From Hepsetus odoe (Eukaryota > Chordata > Actinopteri > Characiformes > Hepsetidae), in the NCBI GenBank assembly GCA_017165825.1, contig CM029379.1, positions 25,602,257-25,666,256 on the forward strand: 64,000 nucleotides of DNA, in the 5' to 3' direction. The notes below the pieces were generated by a model. The model was not told where the DNA came from, searched no databases, and worked only from the letters and a program-made list of their open reading frames with translations. Positions 32,930 to 46,300 of this stretch are shown piece by piece. Each line of letters starts with the position of its first letter. Position 1 is the first letter of the stretch. The position numbers were made by a program, and so were the translations under genes.

Positions 32930-33385
32930 AAATCACACATTTCTTTCCAATAAATCATAGGTTTCATCTGATTATGGTTTTCCAGGCCTTTACCCCAGCC
33001 TATTTCAGTTGTCATTTGTCCTCTTTAAGGACAATATTTAATATTTGTCAAGTCTCCTCTTTAGGAGATGAAATGCTTGTTTAGTAGTTAAAAGTCTAAA
33101 AAGCAGTCCAAAACTTTCCACATTTTCCCCCAGTAAAGTCCTTTATGAACTTGGTAGTGTGTTTTAGATCATTCTCTAGCTGCCTCCCAATAACTAATGC
33201 TGTCATGCTAGCCATGATACCTCCACCATGTTTAAAAACAAACTTGTGTGTTTTAGATACCCTTTAGATAACATAAGCCTTTCTTTCCTTTCTCCATCAT
33301 AAGCATTTCTATTGCCTTTTCACTACTTTGGTAGCGAGTAATCTTCATCAATCTTCATCAGTCTCATCAATCCAAAAATCTTTGT
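32930..33385 (-). mobile_element. Possible decayed Tc1-like fragment (minus)
   Basis: The plus-strand motif catgatacctccaccatgtt near 33215 would read as KHGGGIM on the minus strand, resembling the KHGGGSIM segment of Tc1 transposases. No further landmark was confirmed. Confidence 0.3.
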
Positions 33386-33391
33386 TCCATA

Positions 33392-34450
33392 TACAGTAAT
33401 GTGAAAACATTAGGACACACTATGAAAGCCTGTGTATTTTTATAATGTTCTTGGACATCTGGATATTTAATCTTGACCTTGACTTACGAGTGGCCCAACT
33501 AACGAGTTTTTCTAATGAGCTGTCTCTCGGCTCTTTTCTTGTTGTTGAGTTGAGAGCTAAAATTCGGGTTACGAACCAGCTTCAGATACCCAGTGCTAGT
33601 TGGCGCAGTTAGCGGTTAGCTCACAGTGGAAGCATCAGTGTTGTGCTTTTGTGCTTTTCATTTAAAATTAATTTATTGTCGCTATGCACTGAAAACATTT
33701 GGGTTTGAGATCAAACAATGAATCAGATGAGATCAGATTTGTGCAAAACTTTGTTTTTCCAAACATGTGTCCGAAGAAAGTGAGTGCGAAGGACAGTGCT
33801 AAGAAGAAGTGGATAATGTGCATTGAATTAAAGAAAGAAATTATCAGTAAAAATGACCAAGGTGTGCGTGTAGTTGACTTGTCGAAGCAGTACGAGCTTA
33901 GCACTTCTACAATCTGTACCTGAAACACAGGTGGACAGATTTTTTATTGAAAACCCCTGCTCATGAAAGTGAGGAAAGCATGGCGAAACTGGCAAAAATC
34001 AGCGAATAAGATTCAGTTATATAGTTTAGCCTTTCTCCTCCACCTTCATCAGCATCATCAAGTCATCAGATCTCCAAGGCAAATGCTATACATTATACTT
34101 AATAAAACCAGTTTATTGCAGTACATTCTATTGTATTGTGTTTTTATACAACAATCGTTATTTACAAGTTCATTTTTCTTAGTTAAAAACATGCAACAAA
34201 ATAATGTGGTGTTTTTTTGGTGGTCCAGAATGGATTAATGGCATTGCAATTCATTTCAATGGGGAAAATTGATTTGACATACAAGTAATTTGAGTTAGGA
34301 GCTCCATCATGGAATTAATTAAACTCGTAAGTCAAGGCACCACTGTACTGGGAGATTCAAGTAATATAACTAAACAATTAAAACTGAAGAATAGACTTTT
34401 CAAAATCTTCTTCTCTACATGATTAGAACATCGTTACTCAGCATTTTGAA
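33392..34450 (+). mobile_element. Tc1-like element split by a Tigger-like insertion
   Basis: 33392-33475 (acagtaatgtgaaaacatta ...) and 34348-34450 (ctgggagattcaagtaatat ...) are together collinear with the left part of the Tc1-like element at 42018-43007. The break corresponds to a TA in that element (accgTActgggag). Only the left part of the element is present. Confidence 0.75.
33476..34347 (+). mobile_element. Tigger/pogo-like DNA transposon remnant
   Basis: The ends are inverted: left ccttgacttacgag, right ctcgtaagtcaaggcaccac. The left terminus has lost its outermost bases. Inside, 33768-33920 encodes a short N-terminal CENP-B-like DNA-binding segment (KKVSAKDSAKK, LKKEIISKNDQG, VVDLSKQYELSTSTI) ending in a stop. 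The catalytic domain is absent. Confidence 0.75.
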
Positions 34451-34509
34451 GGAGGTTTGCCCTTTTTAAACCTCAGACATTAAGTTTGGTGCTCCCGACT
34501 GTTGAGGTG

Positions 34510-36430
34510 TGTCATACTTTCAAGGGTTGCAAGGCACAAGTGCGTGGCAGACAATCTCCAAGATACTATATGAATTAGACAAGATTGAGAAACAAGGCAA
34601 AAAAGGTACAAAGCACAAAGAACAGGCAGGACTGGGTCAAGCTGGAATTCCTTAAATACCTGACAGGCCAGGTACTGTGCCCATGGCTGGGGTTGGGAGG
34701 TCACCATGACATTACCCCGAGGTGTGGTGACCGGAGGGGAGGCTGATCATGGCTACCAGTCATCAGAAGAATGCGCGCCAGACCTGAGAGTTGAACTGGG
34801 GTGCCCAGTCCGGCAGGATATCCTCCAGGAGCCCGTAGAATCTGAACACAGGAGCCTCCACAATCTGGAGGGCAGAGGAAAGAAGCAGAAGGAACAAAAA
34901 AGCATCCCTTCAAAAAATGTTCCACCATCACGAGCACACACGTGTACCCCATGGATCGCAGAAGATCTGTGACCAAATCTATGCCCATGTGAGTCCACAG
35001 CCTGGTGGGCACCGGAAATGGTTGTAACTTACCAGCATGCAATTCTCAGGGCATGCACCTGATCAGTGGCTGGCATAATCACTACGGTACAAAGGTCTTG
35101 TTGGGAGGGCACCTGCACAGTGCTGACTCCCTTCTAGCCTCACGAAGGATGTCTCTCACAATGTCTCACTGCATCAGAGCAGCCACAATGGTAGGTTCTG
35201 GATCTCCCACGGCGCATACCGGCACGAGAGGGCATATGCCTTTCCATTCTTGGAGCCAGGGCAGTATATGATGTAGAAATCTCCAGATTGCCAATGTCAT
35301 TGTTGCTTTCTGCTGGGCTCAGCCTACGTGAAAAGAAGGCATAGGGAAACAATTTCTCAGGTTCACCATGGTGCTGTGACAGTAGTCAAGTAAGTCAAGT
35401 CAAGCCCGGATTTGACCTCATCCATTCTCCAATCGAAGACAGGGTTGTGGGACCTCAACTAGTGAAGGCTAGGCAGGATTGTGGCAAAATGAAAAAGGAA
35501 AGGGTTTCAATGTGGGTAAACTGCAACTTAAGGATAAGGGGACCTGTGACCTGGGATAACCCTCAGGTGTTCACTTGGTGTTCGTCCATGGTTTTTACTG
35601 GTAGAGGTTAGGATAGGGGGTGCAGAAGAATGAGGAGCTTGGCCACCAGGGAAGACGAAACAAAGTTGCCAGTCGACCCAGAAAAACTGCCATCTGCCCT
35701 TGATCGTTTCACCCACTCCCCGATGCCAAAATGTGGAAGTGAAGAGCATAAATCCACTGCAGTGCTGTTCCCTGTCTCAGCCACAGCAGGTGATCCCCCC
35801 ACAGACTGACCATGGGTGGGATGATTACAGATGGCATGGAACTAAGAGGAAAAGTACCAGTATGAGCCTGTGGTCTCATCTCCTTGCTCCCAGGTGGCCA
35901 TTCCCCACTCCACTGCTTTCCCCGCGAGCCGTCCGATGACCGCCTTAATTTTCTTGTGACCAGTGCAGGTACTACTTGAAGTACATGTCGAAAGCGACCA
36001 TGAAATTTCAAGAGACTGTGGGATCACCTGCATAATGCTCCGACAGAGCGATGTGGCTTACTGGTATGGCCGGTGGTCGGATGGACGGTGGAAGAGGGGG
36101 AGCCTAAATGACAGCTAAGGAACACATTGCTCTATGCGCTCCGACTGCTGCAGGACTGTAGACATCATGGCTGACTGCTGTTGGAGAACCTGATCATGGA
36201 TCATTAATTTCTGCCAGCACTCTTTGCTGAAATCGGAGGTATTCTTAAACACCTCATAAGGTAATGGCCTGTTCTTCTGTCATACTTTAAAGAATTGCAA
36301 GACACAAGTGCATGGCAGACAAACTCCAAGGTTTTTAATATGAACTAGACAAGATCAAGAAACAAGGCAAGAAAGGTATAAAGGACAAATAACAGGTGAG
36401 ACTGGGTTGAGCTGGTATTCCTAAAATTTT
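34510..36430 (-). mobile_element. Ty3/Gypsy LTR retrotransposon remnant (minus)
   Basis: Read on the minus strand the order is gag-like (about 36011-35708, with KIKAVIGRLAGKAVEW), an RNase H-like piece (35352-35270, FFSRRLSPAESNNDIGN), and an integrase-like piece (35042-34930, LQPFPVPTRLWTHMGIDLVT). That is the Gypsy gene order, with most of protease and reverse transcriptase deleted. Related direct repeats flank it (34510-34660 and 36277-36425, both containing a tcatactt..gcaag..cacaagtg core) and are probably LTR remnants. Many stops and frameshifts; inactive. Confidence 0.75.
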
Positions 36431-39400
36431 TCCTCTCCAGTGATCATGCAGAGCAGTAGAAATATACATGTAGGCAGTAGGTAACTTTAGTACCCAAAAC
36501 TTCGATCTTTCTGAAACTATAAAGTGACACTGCAGGTAAGAAAGCTGGCAATATGTGAGATTGGCATTCTAAAGCAACGTAATTAATGATCGGTTTTAAG
36601 GTTTGTCCAGCATTAATTTGGGATTAATGAAATTGTCCAGGAAACTTGCTGTGCATGATCTTCTGATCCAGGGTGAGACCAAACAGCAGGAAAGAGAAAC
36701 GTTCTGAAGGATGGGAGAAAGAGAGTTTGGAAATTATATTTGTAGCTCAGTATGCTTTATGCACTGACTGCATCTGTAGAAGCTGCAAAGGATCAAGGTG
36801 GATACACACATGCAGGAGTCTGCCAGTGAGAAAAGTTTGTATGTAATGAAACTAGATGATCAGAAGTTTTTAAAAAGCGTAGAAAGACATTTGATCAGGT
36901 CCTGTTGATTTGTGGCAACTGACAGAGCTAAATGTAATTCTGATGTCAGGAACAGTGATTTACCAGCAGTCAGAAGTGAAGGCAACTATGCTTTTTAGTA
37001 ACAAAATGGTGGTTTAAAGAGCTTAGCTGATCTACCTTTTGGACAGTTTTTGGCTGACTGCTGAAAAGGATTTCCTCCAGTCTGGCAAACAGAGCTATTT
37101 CAGCTCTGCTCCCAATTCCCACATCCTATCTATGCAAGCTGGGCTTTTCAAGCATAACTGATACAAAAACTAAATAAAGAGAGAGAGAGAGTCTCAGAGC
37201 TGTGGCGGAATATCTTCATGTGTGTCTTCATATCTTGGCTCAAGTAAGGTTGGGAAACATTGACATAGTTAACAGTCAGCACCCCATCAACCAGGGAATA
37301 CACAGTGTACCATTCATACAATGAAAAAAGGGATTAGTTCCATCCCCTAAAGTAGTGGTCTGTATAGTGCTTTGCAGCATTGCTATTATCAAAAAAAATA
37401 ATAATAATGATTTTCAAGTTGTTTCAATTTAGAAGCTGCATGTTCTTCAGTCATCACTAGTTTTCACATTAGAGAAGCCAGAGTTAGAGTTTAATTTATA
37501 CACTCACACTTTATACACTGTTCACTTTCTGAGATTCAGGTACATCAAGACCATTGGCTACTTCATCTGCTTCACATCTCCAGCCTTATAGCTCCACTGT
37601 ACATGTGTACTGTTATGGACCCACGTCTAGCTGTGGTGTATCTAGGCCCTCCATATGAGATATGATAATAACTGATTATGAGCTTGGGTTTTTATACAAA
37701 TCATTCTGGTTGCTACGTTAAGAATAGTTCACTCCAGAAAGCTACTGAATCAGTGTGCGATTTGAATGTGAAAGGGAAACTGACTCAAGTCTAACACTAT
37801 TTCTAAGTACTTATACCATAAATCAAGCAATTTTAATACTTGATTTGAAAATCAAAAAACACCAAAAGAAAGACTGAAGGAGATTATTTTGTAAAAGTTA
37901 TCAGGCAATGTGAGACAACAGCTTGCAGCATAACAAGCTGTTTGACTGGGGAAACTCTGGAGTGTTTGAAGTTCTCCTTGAACAGAGTGCACAGAGGTGC
38001 TGCCAGTTTCTTGTGATTGCCTACAAGGCGGCTTTCTGCTTCCTTGTGGTTGCAGGTCTGGGTCTTACAACAGCTTCCACCCCCTGACGGGTTGTCTCCT
38101 CTCTGTCTCTATCCACTGGCAGAATATGGGTATGTTGGCTGTTCCCTGAAAATCACTTTTAACAAACACTTTAAATCAAACCGTCAGCTCTACACTGCCT
38201 TTGAATATTATAGGTCACCTCCAGGCTCATAATTTTAAATCAAACCATCAGCTCTACGCTATCTTTAAAAATTACAGGTCACCTCCAGGCTTAACATTTT
38301 GCATAAGCTGTTTTGCATCTGAGGAACATACGAGAAAATCTTACAGTTTGCATGTCACAGCTTCCCCTGATATACAAAAATAAACAAAACAACACATGAT
38401 CTAACATCTGTTACTTTTGTACTGATGTTTTGTAAAGCTCCCTAAAGTTTCCACAATACTCACATCTTATTTTCTCAGTTAACAATAAGATATTTGTTTT
38501 AAAAAATAAACTTAAGCTTTGCTTCATAATTCATTGCTTTATTTGTAAAATTGCAAAATACTCTACATTATGTACAAACTACTCATTTACAAATACACTT
38601 ATTGAAAATCCCTCCTATAAGCACCTCCAGTTCATATACACATAATTCACACTGAGCATAATCAATGTCTATTATCTGGCTTATCCTAACCGGGGGTGCT
38701 GGAGTTTGTTCCTAAACAGTATTTTGGTGCAAATTAGAACATTAAAGAGTGTTAACTGTGGCTGTGGTTAAATTTATGGCTTGCTGGATAAGTAACCTTC
38801 AGTGAAGAGTGATCAGCATTGTAGAGAAGATGAGAACGCAGTTGGGATGAAGGAGTTGGGAACCTGGGTTAGGCTGCCTTCATTTTCACTCTAGCTCTTA
38901 TCTCACAAAATCAAGAATTCATACCAGCAATGTTCCAGTTTTACATAATACAGATTATCAATCATTAAAGATTATGTTACACTCCAATGGTTTTTTTTTT
39001 CATCAAACAATATTATTTCAGTTCCTCTCAGAAGTTCTACCTGCTCACAGAGTTTTTTTTTTTCCAGTCTAGGTTTGTCCCAGTGGTTCTTCACATGGTC
39101 TTTAACATTTTCTTCTTTTGAGTTTTAGCCTTTTATTCTTCCTTGAACTTTTAAACTAAATAATATAAACATTTACATGAACAGTATTTCAATAAATTAA
39201 ATCAAAATAAGTGTGCTTAAAATTAAAAGTGATTTCTGTGTATTGTGTTACAAGCTGAAAATCTCTAAGTAATTTTTAAAGGCTTGCGGCGTGAAACACC
39301 TGCCTAAATTGATTTCAGAGATAAGCAGAAGCAGGTGATGGTATTTCCATTTGGGCTGCACATCCTCTGAAGAGGAACTTGTGGCTGGGATGCAAAGATA

Positions 39401-39500
39401 TGTACGAATGGCAAATTGGAGAGCCACAAGTAGAGGTCCTGGGATTCCCTTAACCATTTCAGTTGATCCTTCTCAGCTTCAAATTTTTCTAAGGTAATTG
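36431..39500. other. No gene seen
   Basis: No recognised exon or major repeat family, apart from a tandem duplication at 38170-38293 and short homopolymer runs. The stretch nearest 39773 may be cabp4 3' UTR; a minus-strand AATAAA lies at 39514-39519. Confidence 0.4.
38170..38293. repeat. Two-copy tandem repeat of about 62 bases
   Basis: 38170-38231 and 38234-38293 are near-identical. Both contain tttaaatcaaacc, cagctctac and aggtcacctccaggct. No coding content was recognised. Confidence 0.8.
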
Positions 39501-39772
39501 TTATGAGGGTTATTTTATTTTGTCTTTTTTTGTCTTTGAAATCATAATCAAAGTTAAAATTCCTTTAATTGGGCAGCCCTTGGTATACCTTACATTCCTA
39601 GGGTATTTCCCCTTTTGGATCTCCATTATTCTTGGTGTGTCTTCCTTATTTTTTTAAGGAGCTTCTCTTCAAGTTTCTACTTCATGGTCTGAATTATGCA
39701 GGGTAGCTGTAGTTGGAAAAGGTTGAGTGGTTGAAAGCTTTTCCATTGAGAGTCTCTAAAGGGTTACAGTGG

Positions 39773-42700
39773 CTACTGCACTGACAGCATCATAACAAAC
39801 TCTACAAGAAAAAAAAGGAAAGAAAGAAAAAACACAAAATCAATCAATCAAAAATCAGATAAATCAGAAAAATCAAGTCAATTAAATTGGCAAAATTTTG
39901 TTAGTATAGATATAAAAATAATTGTTGTAATATTTTAAGAGAACTGGCAACATTAAATGAATGTGAAAATAAAATGAATGGCGAAACATTAGAAACGTGC
40001 ATGGTGATTTGGGTTTTTGGTTAAGCTCTCCACCATTCCAGTGTTTAAATGCTTTTTATTTTGAAACTGGTTCTTTAGAAACCAGTCTGTAATTGTGACT
40101 CTTTGTTTGGGGTACATTTGCTCCTCTTTCACTCACTCACTCTTTTTCTAAGTCACTAGCACCTAATTAGGGTTGGGGGGGGTGAATACTAGGTGGGAAA
40201 CACCCAGTTTGGACAGTTTCCAGTCTACCGCAGGGCAGACACACACATGGGCAAATTAGCATTTCCGGTCCAGCTGACACTCATGGGGAAAACAGAGCTC
40301 CCAGAGTGCACCCACGCTGACAACATGCAAACTCCACACAGAAAGGAACCAGACTGTCCCACCTGGGAATTGAACCGAGGACCTTTTCACTGTGAGGTGC
40401 CACCGTGCCACCCTCTGTAAATACATGTTTCATAAAATGGTCCGTGATCCCCAGATCATGATCTTCATACTTGCCTATGAGTGTGGTGCTCTTTGAATGA
40501 GCCCCTCTTGGCAGTGGTGGCCTAGTGGTTAGGGAGTTGCCCCGCATCTGAAGATTGTGGGTTCGATTCCCTCACAAGTAGGTTGCCCTGAGGTACCCCT
40601 GAGCAAGGTACCGTCCCCGTCACTGCTCCCTGGGCGCTTTCAATAGCTGCCCACTGCTGCACGGTGTTTGTGTGCATGGGTTAAAAGCAGAGGTCCAATT
40701 TCGTTGTGGTTCACGCTTGCTGTGCTGTGACCTCGCAATGACAAGGGTTGTCACTTTCACTTTTTCACTTTCACTCTTCCTCCAAACAGATTTAAATACT
40801 TCCAAGAAGTTTCTGTTTCTATTTGATCTTCATCAGATTTATCACTTCAAAACAGCTCTAACTGGTTGTAGTGCTCTTGTAAATTAAAGACACTCACGGA
40901 GGTAAAATTAGGGGAAAATTCTGAAAAAAACAATTTATCAAAGGAAGAGAGAGGCTGTGTTTCAGTTCTCAGTCTGAGGTGTGGGGCATGGAAGGTACCT
41001 ACCATCAAAATCTACAGTGCCATCTCCATTGAGGTCCATCTCTTTCAGGATCTCCTCCAGCTCCCCTTTCTTCAGTTTCTCTCCCAGTAAAGACTTTGCT
41101 GCTTCTTTCATCTCATCTAGAGTGATCTTCCCATCGCCGTCTGTATCAAACTGAAACACATAAAGAGTGTAAATCATGTGTAAAATTGTAGAGATTTAAT
41201 AGCGTATAAAATCATTGTGGATAATATGAAACAAACTGTGTGCATCAGGGGTTGATGGTTTTCTATGTACTTCTTTCTGCCTACTAATTAAAAATGTATG
41301 TTTAAGACATAAAAGAATCATTATATGTTTCTAACAGCAAACCATACGATGTCTTACCTCACATCCACACATGTTCTTATAATAAGTTGGTTTATTAATG
41401 AATCAGGTCTACCTGCTTAAAGGAGCACTTTATTTCTTTCAGTCCAAGCATATGGGCTGTTTCCACCATCATTCTCGGTCCCATAAGCTCACAGAAATCA
41501 TCAAAGTCCATCAGACCACCCACTGTGCATGCACATGAATGCAGAGGGACACAAACACACACACACACAAACACACGCACACACACACACGCACACACAC
41601 ACACACATATATATATATATCAGAGAAGGATTGTATATTGCAATTGTAATTAAGGCTTTTACAAAAGTATTAGATTTATAACACACACGCATAAACACAC
41701 ACGCAATAGACACTCACACCTCATCTTAATCTGCTGAATGATCTCCAGCAACTCCATCTCAGTGGGCATATAGCCCATGGTCCTCATACACTCAGCCAGG
41801 TCTTTATAGTTCAGGTAACCATCTTGATCATAGTCAAACTCCTTAAAAGCCTCTGCCAACTCTGAAGTGGACAGAAAAAAATGCGGATGAAGGAAATAAA
41901 GAAGGATTTTCCCTACAGAACAACACTACTACAGAACATTTTAAGTAAGATTTACTACAGTAAGACTACAGAGAAGATTTGAGAAAAACTAGAGTAAGAT
42001 ATATATATATATATATTCAGTCATGTAAAAAAATTAGGACACCCTATGAAAGCCTGTGTGTTTTTGTTACATTCTTGGACATGTAAATATTTCATCTCAA
42101 TTTTAACCGTACTGGGAGATTCAAGTAATATAACTAAACAATTAAAACTGAAGAAAAGATTTTTCAAACTCTTCTGTAAGATTTTTCTACAAAAATGTGA
42201 TTTCTAGTGAGGAATAATTTTGGACACCCCCACCTTTATTCCCAATTAAAATGGCCCAAAGCATAGCACATCAGTTGCACATGATTAGAACATTGTTACT
42301 CAGAATTTTGAGCACATGTCTGGCGTAAACCAAATACAGCATTCCAGGAAAAGCATGGAGGTGGAAGTGTCATGGTTTGGGAATGCTTTGCTGCAGCAGG
42401 ACCTGGTCAGCTCACCATCATAGAATCCACCATGATTTCTACCATGTATCAGAGGGTGCTTGAGGAACATGTGAAGCCATCTGTAAGAACATCAAAGCTG
42501 AAGTGGAACTGGACTTTGCAACATGACAATGACCAAAACATACCAGTAAATCCACCAAGGACTGGCTGAAAACTAAAAAAAAGTCCAGGAGTGGCCAAGT
42601 CAAAGCCAGGATTTTAATCCTATTGAGATGCTGTTGGGTGACTGAAATGGGCTGTACCTGCAAGAAATCTCTCAAACATTTCAAAGCTTAAAGAATTCTG

Positions 42701-43036
42701 CATTGAGGAGTGGGGCAAACGTTCCTCAGACCGATGTAAGAGACTGAAGAAGTGGCTCACTACAATTATTTCAGCCAAAGGGGGTAAAACTAGTTGAAAG
42801 GCAGTAGGGTTTCCTAACTTTTTCCTCAGTTAGAATACACATTTTTGTTGATATATGTTTAATGAATAAATAAAGGTTATTTTTTTTGTTTACCTGCAAT
42901 TAAATCACTTTCTTTTCCAGAGATAAATAAAAACAAATTAGTTGATACGTGAACATTAATAAAAAACTGAATATTAAATGGGGTGTCAAAAGTTTTTCAC
43001 ATGACTGTGTATATATATACATATACATATATATAC

Positions 43037-43073
<37 letters not shown>

Positions 43074-43323
43074 TCAATTTTCTGCCGCTTGTCCCAAACG
43101 GGGTCACGGGGGAGTGCTGGCGTCCAACCCAGCGCACACAGGGCGAGGACGGGGGACGCACCCTGGACAGGTCGCCAGCCCATCGCAGGGAGGAGCGGGA
43201 CGGGGACGGCACCTTGCTCAAGGGTACCTCAGGGCAACCCATTGGGAAGGGGTTCGAACCCCCGATCCTCTGGCCAACGCCCGAACCACTAGGCCACCAC
43301 TGCCCCCTTTATATATATATATC

Positions 43324-43376
<53 letters not shown>

Positions 43377-46300
43377 ATTTACAGCTGTCTTATATGAGTG
43401 AAGTTGACTTTAAACTGATGCTCCTTCACAATTTAAAGCAAATCACACTTATTCATATCATGTGAATAAATGGTTCTTACCATCTAATTCTGGCTGAGAT
43501 AGCTCTCGCTCCTATAGAACAGAGAAAATGCAGAGGAGAAAGAGTGAGATTTGGCAAAGGGGTTTGTTTTGCAAGACAGGAGGATCACAAGATTGATTGC
43601 CACAGTGAGATTCAGAGTTTCCAGATTAGGGAAGGTGTAGGTCAGACAGTGTTGGTCAAACCAAGGGCGCATGTTATTAAAGGTGGCCTGGAACTCTTCC
43701 TGATTGGATTAGGAGACGTTCACGTTTTTTCTGAATGTAGTGTCACTGGACAGCTTGCATATCTTGAGTTTAACTTGTCTAGCTGGGATAGTATTTTGTC
43801 ATCTATTGCTATTTGGGCTAATTGTGGAGAAAACCAGGCGCTGAGTATCACCATACCAACAGTAAAACACTGTGGTGACATTATTATGTTATGGTGAAAT
43901 TTTTAGGAGATAATGACTGGGGGACTATTCAGAATAAAGGAAAATGAGATAAAAATATAGTGTGATCCTGAGTGAAAACCTTTTATAGAGGGTTCAGGAA
44001 CTCAGACTGGGGTGGAGGTCATATTTCAGACAACAATTCTCAAATGCACAGTTTTCTTTAATTAAAAGTTAGTCTTTTTAACTTACATAATAAATGTTTT
44101 TCTTGTCTCATCTGATTTTCTTGTCTCATTTTTAAAAATAAATACATGCACACACATGAATCAACCAAAGAGGAAGCATATTCTTCATCATCCACCTTCA
44201 GAGTTTGAGTCATGAATCAAAACACTGCAATGGAAGAGTGGCTTGACCTCTTCCCTCTTTGTCCCTCCTTAAGCGCTGTTGAATCTAATTAGCATTGAAC
44301 CACACTAACAAGCTCTCACTGCATTCTGAGAGGGATTAACATGGGATAACACTCTCTGAACTGTTTACAGGACATTACATAAGCACGCATATATAAAAAA
44401 TCAAATGTAATGTGCTGTTCAGATTCTCTGTATGGTCATTCTTGTCATTCCTTCTTTACTACTTTACAGTGCAAGTGAAAAGGCAGATTCTGAAATGTAC
44501 TCATATTAGGAAAGTAAAAGGTAAATGCTCTAAATAGTACATCCTTTTACTTCTGAGAACTCTTTGACCTCTCAACATATTAATATGATTCAAAGATTAT
44601 TCTAACTTTTCAACTTTGATTCCAATAAAACGATCAACTCAAAATAACAAACATGTAACTTTCCTCAAACTTAAACCTTTCTCCTGCATCCAGTTTGTTT
44701 CTTAACTGTTGTTTTTGGTTTAGTCTGTTGTGTGTGATCTGCACTGATGGATGCACCAAGGGAGTGGGTTTTCTGTGTCAAGGCATAAGGTCTTGGTGTT
44801 GAGATGGTAATGATGTCAAACAAAATGAATGGAGGGTCCCCTCAAATGGTGCACACCACACTTTTGGGCGAATATGGACTATTTTATGTCTAAATCATCC
44901 ATATCCCGGCTCACACTATTGGTTTCCTTAGTTTTTTTTTTGTAAGTCAACATCAACAACAAAAAACAAGTTGACCCGGAAAACAGGAGCATCCAGAATT
45001 ACTGTGTATTGTAAAAACTGTGTGTTCAGAGCTCATGCCATTATCATGAAATAATGTTTAGGTCAAAACAATGCAGGTCATTCATGAATAATCTCACATT
45101 GGGTTGGTGAAACCCTTTTATAAACAAGCCATTCAAAATATCTCACAAAAAAAGAACAGGGCTAGTTGCCTAAATGGTGCAGCCCTGTTTCACAATGATA
45201 GAGGTTTTAGGCAATCTATATTGTTTGAATCATCATTTGTATTGTATTTACATTTATTCTGGGCTAAAGCTGCCACAAAAGCCAGTTGTTTTCCAAAAGC
45301 ATCCTCAAATAGGCTCAATTACTGGCTCTCCAGTACAAAATAAAAGTCAAAATAAAAGGTGGGTAGAGTGGTCGTCTTTCTCCTCCATCTCCCAATTTCA
45401 TTTTCCTTCCTCTTTCTTATGCTGTGTGTTGTTCTAGCTGCAGTTTAATAAGATCAGTTTGTGAAATCTCTAAGTACTGTTCCCTGCCCGGCCGCTAGGG
45501 GGAGTGTGAGAGTTTTAGTGAGAGCGGGGAGTGAGACACTATAATGAGGAATAATTCACTACAGCTGTCACTCCTCTATAAGAGACCAGCAGGCCAGCTA
45601 GTCTGTGCTGCTCATTTCCTGAGCGGCTGGTAATTTGGTAAAAGTCCTGAGTTTACTCTCAGGTCTCCCTGCGCGCTCTTTGTGTTGAAGTCAGACTTTA
45701 ACTCCACAACTTTCTCCTTGAGCTTTACTGGAGCTTCTGATTGAGAACAAAGTTCTCTCTCTCACATGTGATTAAAGTCCATTTTCTTCTTATTTTGAGA
45801 GATTTGAGTTTAAAGCCTGGCAGTCTGTCTCTCCTGTCAGCTTCTGTTTTCCCACCATTTTGAGGGTCAAACAGCTTTGTGTTTTCCACCTTGTTTAAAT
45901 CATTTACATTTCACAGGTTTTTTTTTTTTTTTTAATCAGTAACTTGGGGTTTGGCAAACTCAGTTTTCATTGTTGGTTTCTCGCCTAGTGTTCAATGTGT
46001 TTGGGGTAAACCACACCCTAAGAATATGATGATGCTTCAGGTATTTTAGTGGAAGCAAGTGCTTGCCTTTACCCTCCCACTGCTGGTAGTGTTTTGTGCT
46101 TTAGTAGAACTCTCTTGCAGTTGGGAATGCTGAACTAAGAAAGTGATTCACATTTTTTCCACAAATGTGAGCATTAACACTAAAGTCAAAAGAGCAGGGG
46201 TGCTACTATACCTCATATGGAATCACTTAACAGCAAAATGAAAGCCAAAACATGTCCAATTCCCCTATTAAAGGGGTTAGTTTATGCAGTATTCACTGCA

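Noticed and set aside
42949..43465. Open frames of 150-160 codons
   Set aside because: They cross AT and GT microsatellites and a SINE; no conserved domain.
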